Below, piece by piece: positions 57,409 to 64,000 of a stretch of 64,000 nt of DNA (position 1 is its first letter; every line of letters begins with the position of its first letter). The position numbers were made by a program, and so were the translations under genes. Location: positions 186,001 to 250,000 of the forward strand of contig NZ_QGOK01000003.1 in NCBI RefSeq assembly GCF_003259175.1. The letters are read 5' to 3'. The notes under the pieces were generated by a model that was not told the DNA's origin, ran no database searches, and worked only from the letters and a program-made list of their open reading frames with translations. The stretch is from Marinomonas shanghaiensis (GTDB lineage Bacteria; Pseudomonadota; Gammaproteobacteria; Pseudomonadales; Marinomonadaceae).

Positions 57409-58826
57409 TTGATAATAAAGCTCAGTACGATATTCCCACCATGCGCCGCATTCAGAATATTCACTTTATTGGTATTGGTGGTGTGGGTATGTGTGGTATC
57501 GCTGAGGTGCTGCATAATCAAGGTTACCAAGTGTCTGGGTCGGATCTCAAAGCATCATCCACAACAGAGCGCTTAGAAGGGCTGGGTATTAAAGTATATA
57601 TTGGGCACGTGGAAGAAAACGTCTATGACGCTCACGTTATTGTCGTGTCTACGGCGATAAATGAACAAAACCCTGAAATTATTTGGGGTAAAGAGAATCG
57701 TATTCCGATTGTGCGTCGAGCGGAAATGTTAGCTGAGCTGATGCGTTATCGTCATGGTATTGCGGTTGCGGGGACGCATGGCAAAACGACAACGACCAGT
57801 TTAATGGCCTCTATTTTAGCCGCGACAGGCGAAGCACCAACCTTTGTTATTGGTGGGCGTTTAACCAGTGCTGGCGCTAACGCGCAGCTAGGTAGTAGTG
57901 CGTATCTTGTAGCGGAAGCGGACGAGAGTGATGCGTCATTTCTGCATTTACAACCGCAAACAGTCATTGTAACCAACATCGACGCGGATCATATGGACAC
58001 ATATGATGGTGATTTTGAAAAGGTGAAGCATACTTTTATAGAGTTTGTGCATAATTTGCCTTTCTATGGTCTGGCTGTGATGTGTGTTGATGATGAAAAT
58101 ATTCGAGAGATTTTGCCATCATTGAGTCGACCTATTTTGACCTATGGTATTGATCAAGAAGCTGATTTTTATGCGACGGATATTGTGCAAATAGGGCGTT
58201 ATTGTGAATTTTTGGCGCATCGTCCGGATGGTGAGCCATTGAAGATTCGTTTGCCTATGCCAGGGCGTCATAATGTATTGAATGCATTGGCGACTATCGC
58301 TGTTGCAACGGATTTGGGTGTGGATGCCACGGCTATTCAAGCGGGTCTGATGGGGTTTGAAGGGGTTGGGCGTCGCTTCCAAGAGCAAAAGCCTCTCGAA
58401 TTATCTGACGGTTCAAGCGTGATGTTTGTTGATGATTATGGTCATCACCCAAGTGAGGTTTTGGCAACAATAAAAGCGATTCGTGCAGGTTGGCCTGAGA
58501 AGCGTTTAGTCATGGTCTATCAGCCGCACCGCTATACTCGAACTCGTGATCTATATGAGGATTTTGTGAGGGTTTTGTCCCAAGTGGATGTGTTGCTGTT
58601 GCTTGATGTGTATTCAGCCGGTGAAAACACGATCAATGGCGCTGATAGTCGTTCTTTGTGTGGCAGCATTCGCCAGCGCGGTAATGTTGATCCTATTCAT
58701 GTTGGTAGTGAGACGGATTTGCGTTCTATTTTGAGCAACGTTTTACGTGATGGGGATTTGTTGATTACGCAAGGGGCAGGCGATATTGGCATGGTATCCA
58801 AAAATTTATCAGTGAGCGGTATTTAA
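57405..58826 (+). CDS. murC: UDP-MurNAc:L-alanine ligase
   Basis: This 473-residue Mur ligase adds L-alanine to UDP-MurNAc. [18 protein letters not shown] near residue 19 is the nucleotide-sugar-binding motif and [10 protein letters not shown] (123-132) the ATP loop; [10 protein letters not shown] and [12 protein letters not shown] also fit. The ATG at 57405 overlaps the murG stop and is preferred to a TTG at 57384 that would add seven residues inside murG. Confidence 0.98.
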   Translation: MIDNKAQYDIPTMRRIQNIHFIGIGGVGMCGIAEVLHNQGYQVSGSDLKASSTTERLEGLGIKVYIGHVEENVYDAHVIVVSTAINEQNPEIIWGKENRIPIVRRAEMLAELMRYRHGIAVAGTHGKTTTTSLMASILAATGEAPTFVIGGRLTSAGANAQLGSSAYLVAEADESDASFLHLQPQTVIVTNIDADHMDTYDGDFEKVKHTFIEFVHNLPFYGLAVMCVDDENIREILPSLSRPILTYGIDQEADFYATDIVQIGRYCEFLAHRPDGEPLKIRLPMPGRHNVLNALATIAVATDLGVDATAIQAGLMGFEGVGRRFQEQKPLELSDGSSVMFVDDYGHHPSEVLATIKAIRAGWPEKRLVMVYQPHRYTRTRDLYEDFVRVLSQVDVLLLLDVYSAGENTINGADSRSLCGSIRQRGNVDPIHVGSETDLRSILSNVLRDGDLLITQGAGDIGMVSKNLSVSGI

Positions 58827-58827
58827 T

Positions 58828-59775
58828 ATGGCACAGACACTCAAAGAATCCGTGATTGCCGTGATTTACGGTGGACGTTCTGCGGAACGTGAAGTTTCAA
58901 TGCAGAGTGGTCCTTTGGTTGCTGAGGGGCTGCGTTCGAAAGGTTTTAATGTTGTAGAGCTCGATCTTTACGGGCCTGATGCGTCACTTGATCCGATTGT
59001 CCAATTGCAGTCTATTGCATTTGATCTGGCTTTTATTGCGCTTCACGGCGGTGAGGGGGAAGATGGCCGAGTTCAGGCGTTGCTTGAAATGTTTGGTAAG
59101 CCTTATACCGGTAGTTCACCGTTATCTTGTGGGTTAGCAATGGATAAGGTGCTCACTAAGCGTTTTTGGAATGGTATTGGTATTCCTACGCCCGCGTATT
59201 TGTCTTTTGTCAATCATGCAGATGCGGATGCGATTGAGCAGCAAATGTCTTATCCGATGATAGTAAAGCCTTCTAGAGAGGGCTCCACTATCGGTATCAA
59301 TAAAGCGATGAATCGTGCCGAGCTGGATGAGGCTCTGCTGAAAGCGCTTGAATATGACTCCGATATCTTGGTTGAGGAATTTGTTGATGGGCCGGAGTTC
59401 ACTATCACGATTATTGATGATGTTGCTTATCCGCCAATAGGTTTGAAGCCTGCCCCTGATCATAAATTGTATGATTATGAGGCGAAGTACATCGCCGACG
59501 ACACGGAATATTTGCTGCCATGTGGATTGAATGAAGATGACGAAAATGAACTGCAAATGTTGGCCTTGGATGCGTATCGATCTTTAGGGTGCTCTGGCTG
59601 GGGGCGTGTTGATGTGATGCGTGATCAAGCTGGTGTGTTTTGGGTGTTAGAAGTTAATACAGCGCCTGGAATGACATCGCATAGCTTGGTTCCAATGGCG
59701 GCCAAGTATGTTGGGATTGACTACGCGTCATTAGTCGAAAAAATTGCGCAAAACGCTTGGCAAAGTAGGGCGTGA
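58828..59775 (+). CDS. ddlB: D-alanine-D-alanine ligase B
   Basis: This 315-residue ATP-grasp enzyme makes the D-Ala-D-Ala dipeptide used by MurF. YGGRSAEREVSMQSG, LHGGEGEDGRVQALLEM and the VNTAPGMTSHSLVP end are typical. It sits between murC and ftsQ, one base after the murC stop. Confidence 0.97.
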   Translation: MAQTLKESVIAVIYGGRSAEREVSMQSGPLVAEGLRSKGFNVVELDLYGPDASLDPIVQLQSIAFDLAFIALHGGEGEDGRVQALLEMFGKPYTGSSPLSCGLAMDKVLTKRFWNGIGIPTPAYLSFVNHADADAIEQQMSYPMIVKPSREGSTIGINKAMNRAELDEALLKALEYDSDILVEEFVDGPEFTITIIDDVAYPPIGLKPAPDHKLYDYEAKYIADDTEYLLPCGLNEDDENELQMLALDAYRSLGCSGWGRVDVMRDQAGVFWVLEVNTAPGMTSHSLVPMAAKYVGIDYASLVEKIAQNAWQSRA

Positions 59776-59782
59776 TTGATTT

Positions 59783-60463
59783 ATGAGGATAGCGGCACTA
59801 ATAGGGGCAGTTTTATTAATCATCGTTGCCACTTTTCAGGGCGACGACTCTCCTGATACTTGGTTTGCTATTCAAAAGATTGAAATAAAGGGGCAGTTGA
59901 AATACGCAACAGAAGAAGAGTTGCAATCTGAGTATTCTTCTTTGTTGGGCCAAAGTCTTTTGAGTGTCTCTTTGTCCCATGTTATGGATGTGGTTCTGTC
60001 ATCGGAATGGGTGGCAAACGCAGAGATTCGTAAAGTTTGGCCAAATACATTGCAGGTCCTTGTTCATGAACATACGCCTCTTGCATACTGGGGGGATGGG
60101 CAACTTATTTCCACTTCAGCGGTTGTGATTGCCCCGCGTAAGGTGCCAGATTTGCCGCTAACGAGGTTTTATGGTCCGGAAGATTCCAGTGGTGTGGTGC
60201 TTGAGCAGTTTGGTTTGATTAGTCAAGTGCTTGCTTCTACTTCACTGCGTGTTGCCACTCTTACCTTAGAGCCAAGGGGGGCTTGGAACATAATTTTTAC
60301 CAATGGTGTAGAGGTTAAGCTCGGCAGAGAAGACATTTTAGAAAGGTTGCAGCGTTTTATAGCTGTGTATAAGAGTGATTTATCGGGTAGAATAGACCAA
60401 ATAACGTCTGTTGATGCTCGCTATCCACATGGCATAGCGGTGGGTTGGAAACAAAATAAGTGA
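59783..60463 (+). CDS. ftsQ: Cell division protein FtsQ (short N-terminus)
   Basis: This 226-residue bitopic divisome protein has a membrane helix at residues 3-19, a POTRA domain beginning near 30 (FAIQKIEIKGQLKYATEEEL) and a beta domain. An in-frame TGA at 59777-59779, one codon (TTT) upstream of the ATG, fixes the start, so the protein has almost no cytoplasmic tail (E. coli FtsQ has about 25 residues before its helix). Position between ddlB and ftsA makes the assignment secure. The ribosome site is poor, so translation may depend on coupling to ddlB. Confidence 0.94.
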   Translation: MRIAALIGAVLLIIVATFQGDDSPDTWFAIQKIEIKGQLKYATEEELQSEYSSLLGQSLLSVSLSHVMDVVLSSEWVANAEIRKVWPNTLQVLVHEHTPLAYWGDGQLISTSAVVIAPRKVPDLPLTRFYGPEDSSGVVLEQFGLISQVLASTSLRVATLTLEPRGAWNIIFTNGVEVKLGREDILERLQRFIAVYKSDLSGRIDQITSVDARYPHGIAVGWKQNK

Positions 60464-60536
60464 TATTGGCCTATTTGTTGCTTTTTTAGAGAAATGAATG
60501 GCTTGTCATAACAACATGTGATGCCGGGAAGGTGAA

Positions 60537-61808
60537 ATGATAGTCGGTTTGGATTTAGGCACATCGAAAGTTATTTGTTTGGTAGGCGAAGTTCTAGCTG
60601 ATGGTAGTTTGGAAATTGTCGGTATTGGTTCTCATAGCTCAAAAGGCATGAAACGCGGTGTTGTTATAAACATAGAGTCAACAGTTCAATCGATTCAACG
60701 TGCTGTTGAAGAAGCGGAACTGATGGCGGGTTGTAATATACATTCGGTTTATGTCAGTGTGGCAGGTAGCCATATCCGAAGCTTGAATTCGCATGGCATA
60801 GTTGCTGTGAAGAATGGTGAAGTGCAAAAGGAAGACATTGATCGGGTTATAGATGCTGCTCAGGCTGTGCCTATTTCTTCCGATCAGCGGGTATTGCATA
60901 TTTTGCCCCAGGAGTACCACATAGACTCCCAAGAAGGTATTAAAGATCCTTTGGGTATGTCTGGTGTTCGCCTTGAAGCCAATGTGCATTTGATTTCGGG
61001 TGCTGTGAATGCCGTGATGAACGTTGAGAAATGTATCAAGCGGTGTGGTTTAGGTGTGGACGGTGTCATTTTGTCTCAGCTTGCTTCCAGTGAGTCTTCT
61101 CTGAGTGAAGATGAGAAAGATTTGGGTGTTTGCTTGATTGATATCGGTGCGGGAACCTCTGACATTGCTGTATGGCTTGATGGTGCTTTGCATCATACTG
61201 CTGTGGTTCCAGTTGCAGGCGATCAAGTGACGAATGATATCTCGATGGCATTGCGCACACCAACTCAGCATGCTGAAGAGATTAAAGTGAAATACGCGTG
61301 TGCGATGTCTTCAATGGCGTCGGCAGATCAGGTTTTACAAGTGCCAAGTGTTGGTGATCGTCAGCCTAGATCCATTACCCGTCATGCTTTGACGGAGGTG
61401 GTTGAGGCTCGATACGAAGAAATTTACAATTTAATTTTGGATGAGTTAAGACGCAGCGGTTATGCCGAGCGAATCCCTGCAGGCATTGTAATTACTGGGG
61501 GGACGTCGCTTATGGAGGGTGCGGCAGAGCTGGCAGAAAAGGTGTTTCAGATGCCAGTTCGATTATCTTTACCAGATTGTACTAAAGGAATGTCTGACAT
61601 TGTCGATAACCCTATATATTCAACAAGCGTTGGATTATTGGCTTATGGTAGTAAAGAGGCTGACGTAACTGAAATCTCGAAACGGATGATGTCTAAGACA
61701 CAAACTAAACGAGAAACATCAGTTCTGGCTCCTAAAGAAATCGGACCATCTTTCAGTGCAGCGAAGGCGTGGCAGAAATTAAAACACTGGTTTCAAAGTT
61801 ATATTTAG
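60537..61808 (+). CDS. ftsA: Cell division protein FtsA
   Basis: This 423-residue actin-like protein anchors FtsZ to the membrane and recruits later divisome proteins. The opening VGLDLGTSKVICLVGE is the first phosphate motif; VCLIDIGAGTSDIAVW and IVITGGTSLMEGA are the others. A C-terminal amphipathic helix (LKHWFQSYI) mediates membrane binding. A GGGAAGG ribosome site precedes it. The 73-bp ftsQ-ftsA gap may carry an internal promoter. Confidence 0.97.
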   Translation: MIVGLDLGTSKVICLVGEVLADGSLEIVGIGSHSSKGMKRGVVINIESTVQSIQRAVEEAELMAGCNIHSVYVSVAGSHIRSLNSHGIVAVKNGEVQKEDIDRVIDAAQAVPISSDQRVLHILPQEYHIDSQEGIKDPLGMSGVRLEANVHLISGAVNAVMNVEKCIKRCGLGVDGVILSQLASSESSLSEDEKDLGVCLIDIGAGTSDIAVWLDGALHHTAVVPVAGDQVTNDISMALRTPTQHAEEIKVKYACAMSSMASADQVLQVPSVGDRQPRSITRHALTEVVEARYEEIYNLILDELRRSGYAERIPAGIVITGGTSLMEGAAELAEKVFQMPVRLSLPDCTKGMSDIVDNPIYSTSVGLLAYGSKEADVTEISKRMMSKTQTKRETSVLAPKEIGPSFSAAKAWQKLKHWFQSYI

Positions 61809-61847
61809 TCAGAATTGATTATGAATTTATTGAGGAGCGATAAGCCC

Positions 61848-63083
61848 ATGAATGTCTTTGATTTAGCCGAAGATAATCTATCAGATAACGCTGTTATAAA
61901 AGTAATTGGTGTTGGCGGTGGTGGCGGTAATGCTGTTCGTCACATGCTGGAAAATCGTTTGGAAGGTGTTGAGTTTATTTGTGCTAATACTGATTCCAAA
62001 GCGCTTATAGGTTTCGAGACCGGTGTTTCTTTACAGTTAGGATCAACCATTACCAAAGGATTGGGGGCGGGTGCAAATCCAGAAGTTGGTCGAGATTCTG
62101 CATTGGAAGACCAAGAAAAAATCACCCAGTTGCTAACGGGTGCTGACATGGTGTTCATCACCGCTGGTATGGGTGGTGGCACAGGAACTGGTGCAGCGCC
62201 AGTGATCGCAAAAGTGGCTCGTGAATTAGGTATATTGACAGTTGCTGTCGTGACGAAGCCTTTTCCTTTTGAAGGTCGCCGTCGTGCAAGAGTGGCTGAA
62301 GAGGGTGTAAGAGAATTAAGAGAAAATGTTGATTCTTTAATCACAGTTCCTAATGAACGTCTTTTGCCAGTGCTAGGTAAGAATATTTCACTGTTGAAAG
62401 CATTTGGTGAAGCGAACAACGTTTTGTTCAATGCGGTTCAAGGTATAACAGATTTGATTATGCGTCCTGGTTTAATCAACGTTGACTTTGCAGATGTAAG
62501 AACGGTTATGTCTGAAATGGGTATGGCGATGATGGGTACTGGGTCTGCTTCTGGTGATGATCGGGCAAGAGTGGCGGCTGAAGCTGCCATACACAACCCG
62601 TTACTGGAAGACATCAATCTCAGGGGTGCGCGAGGCGTGCTAGTAAACATTACAGCTAACGAAGAAGTTGGGTTGTCTGAGTTTACAGAGGTTGGTGCGA
62701 TTATTGAGGAATATGCGTCTGAGGACGCTACTGTCGTGATTGGTTGTGCAATTGATCCTAGTGTAGGGGATGAAATGCGAGTCACGGTGGTTGCAACTGG
62801 TTTGGAGGGTCGCTCTTCAGCTGAGGTTCAATCTGCTGTTGGTGAATCTGTTGTCTCTCAACCGGTTATGGCAAAAGTAGGGCAGTCTGCTGCTGAAAGT
62901 AGTCATGATGTTAAAGCAGCGGTTGCTCAACCTGCGCCAAAACCTTCATCAACGATGAAGGTGGAGAAGGTGGAGAAAAGCTTGAATGAGAAGAATGAGT
63001 CATCGGATTCTGCTTCGATTTCAAGTGGCGATAAATTATCGTATTTGGACATTCCGGCATTTTTACGTCGTCAAGCTGACTAG
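61848..63083 (+). CDS. ftsZ: Cell division GTPase FtsZ
   Basis: This 411-residue tubulin homologue forms the Z ring. It has the GTP-binding [10 protein letters not shown] (109-118), the [12 protein letters not shown]7-loop stretch and the C-terminal conserved peptide [13 protein letters not shown] (399-411) that binds FtsA and ZipA. A poorly conserved linker of about 80 residues separates them. The ATG at 61848, preceded by GAGGAG, gives the standard N-terminus; an upstream in-frame TTG at 61815 would add 11 residues without support. Confidence 0.98.
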   Translation: MNVFDLAEDNLSDNAVIKVIGVGGGGGNAVRHMLENRLEGVEFICANTDSKALIGFETGVSLQLGSTITKGLGAGANPEVGRDSALEDQEKITQLLTGADMVFITAGMGGGTGTGAAPVIAKVARELGILTVAVVTKPFPFEGRRRARVAEEGVRELRENVDSLITVPNERLLPVLGKNISLLKAFGEANNVLFNAVQGITDLIMRPGLINVDFADVRTVMSEMGMAMMGTGSASGDDRARVAAEAAIHNPLLEDINLRGARGVLVNITANEEVGLSEFTEVGAIIEEYASEDATVVIGCAIDPSVGDEMRVTVVATGLEGRSSAEVQSAVGESVVSQPVMAKVGQSAAESSHDVKAAVAQPAPKPSSTMKVEKVEKSLNEKNESSDSASISSGDKLSYLDIPAFLRRQAD

Positions 63084-63139
63084 TTTGAGTAAAAACGATG
63101 CAATATCAGTATGTTGGATTGTATAAAAAATGTGTTATT

Positions 63140-63166
63140 GATACTATTTTTTTTAAGAATAGTATC
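63140..63166. promoter_or_regulatory. Inverted repeat between ftsZ and lpxC
   Basis: GATACTATT / AATAGTATC perfect 9-bp arms around a T-rich 9-nt loop (63149-63157), 24 bp upstream of the lpxC start. It could be a terminator or a regulatory site in the lpxC leader. Confidence 0.5.
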
Positions 63167-63190
63167 CAGTCATAAAAATGTAGGAATATA

Positions 63191-64000
63191 ATGGTACGCC
63201 AACACACACTAAAAAACATTATTCGAGCAACTGGAGTGGGACTTCACTCTGGCGAAAAGGTGTATTTGACACTAAAGCCTGCCCCTGTTAACACAGGTAT
63301 AATATTTGTTCGTACAGACTTGGATCCAGTTGTCGAGATTCATGGCGATGCACGAGCAGTTGGGTCAACAAATTTTGCTACGGCTTTATGTCAAGGTGAT
63401 GTGAAGGTTAGTACCGTAGAGCATTTGTTGTCCGCGATGGCGGGATTGGGTGTTGATAATGCCTATGTAGAAGTGAGTGCTAGTGAGATTCCGCTTATGG
63501 ATGGAAGTGCTAGTCCTTTTGTTTTTCTTCTGCAGTCCGCTGGTTTGGAAGCGCAAAATGCCCCTAAACGTTTTATTCGAGTCAAAAAACCGATTCGCGT
63601 GGACGAAGGTGACAAATTTGCTTCTTTAGAGCCGCACTCAGGCTTTCGTTTGTCCTTTACTATCGACTTTCAGCATCCAGCCATTGGTGAAGATGTTCAG
63701 AGCACATCATTTGATTTTTCAACGACTACTTTCGTTAAAGAGATTAGCCGTGCAAGAACATTTGGTTTTATGAAGGATCTTGAGTACTTCAAAAATAACA
63801 ACCTTGCTCGTGGAGCAAACATGGAAAACGCCATCGTTCTTGATGACTACCGTGTTTTGAACGATGAAGGTTTGCGTTACCGTGACGAGTTAGTGCGCCA
63901 CAAGATATTGGATGCGATTGGCGATCTGTATCTTCTTGGTCATAGCTTGATTGGTGAGTATAAAGCCTATAAATCGGGTCATGCGCTAAACAACAAGTTG
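63191..64000 (+). CDS. lpxC: UDP-3-O-acyl-N-acetylglucosamine deacetylase, 3' truncated by window
   Basis: This committed enzyme of lipid A synthesis is open from the ATG at 63191 to the window edge (270 codons). The zinc ligands H78 (TVEHLLSA), H237 and D241 ([11 protein letters not shown]) and the catalytic H264 (SGHALNN) match E. coli numbering exactly, so the N-terminal 270 residues have no indels. It follows ftsZ as the usual end of the dcw region. The end of the gene is outside the window. Confidence 0.96.
   Translation, partial: MVRQHTLKNIIRATGVGLHSGEKVYLTLKPAPVNTGIIFVRTDLDPVVEIHGDARAVGSTNFATALCQGDVKVSTVEHLLSAMAGLGVDNAYVEVSASEIPLMDGSASPFVFLLQSAGLEAQNAPKRFIRVKKPIRVDEGDKFASLEPHSGFRLSFTIDFQHPAIGEDVQSTSFDFSTTTFVKEISRARTFGFMKDLEYFKNNNLARGANMENAIVLDDYRVLNDEGLRYRDELVRHKILDAIGDLYLLGHSLIGEYKAYKSGHALNNKL

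Noticed and set aside
61940..62431. 163-codon open frame on the minus strand inside ftsZ
   Set aside because: Shadow of ftsZ; its residues mirror the conserved ftsZ codons.

Overview
This window is chromosomal DNA of a marine-type gammaproteobacterium, most likely Marinomonas or a close Oceanospirillales relative. That placement is inferred from gene order and protein character, not from a database match. The moderate GC content, the Pseudomonas-like order of psd-HDOD-motA-motB-rsgA-orn and tsaE-amiB-mutL-miaA-hfq-hflXKC-hisZ-purA, and the full dcw cluster all fit. I see no phage, insertion sequence, integron or CRISPR array. The window opens inside the end of pssA and closes inside lpxC.

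Positions 1-10700: the pssA 3' end; a glycine betaine catabolic locus (Rieske demethylase gbcA, divergent reductase gbcB, and a GlxA/GbdR-type AraC regulator); a two-gene glycosyltransferase operon (ArnT-like GT39 plus ArnC/GtrB-like GT2) divergent from an OmpR-type two-component system; a pirin; and a GtrA-like small membrane protein. Together the GT39, GT2 and GtrA genes look like a regulated polyprenyl-phosphate-sugar pathway that decorates the envelope.

Positions 10700-18100: a small accessory cluster (FMN reductase, 4-OT tautomerase, DMT transporter, VOC protein); an asparagine/aspartate utilisation operon (AGCS symporter, aspartase, asparaginase) divergent from a helix-turn-helix regulator with a clear palindrome between them; and a small DUF2986-type protein.

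Positions 18200-32600: tRNA-Leu(CAA) divergent from queA-tgt-yajC-secD-secF; a secreted serine hydrolase; psd; an HDOD protein; motAB; rsgA; orn; and a TauE/SafE exporter that sits where related genomes usually carry nnr and queG.

Positions 32100-43600: the tsaE-amiB-mutL-miaA-hfq-hflX-hflK-hflC-DUF2065-hisZ-purA superoperon. MutL carries the endonuclease motif.

Positions 43600-64000: a CpxRA-like two-component system, the RNase P RNA gene, and the complete division and cell wall cluster from mraZ to ftsZ, preceded by MraZ-type TGGGA repeats at 10-bp spacing, followed by lpxC. Most of the window is well-conserved housekeeping DNA. The least explained parts are the glycosylation locus with its linked two-component system, the FMN reductase-tautomerase cluster, and the regulator/palindrome pair beside the aspartate operon.
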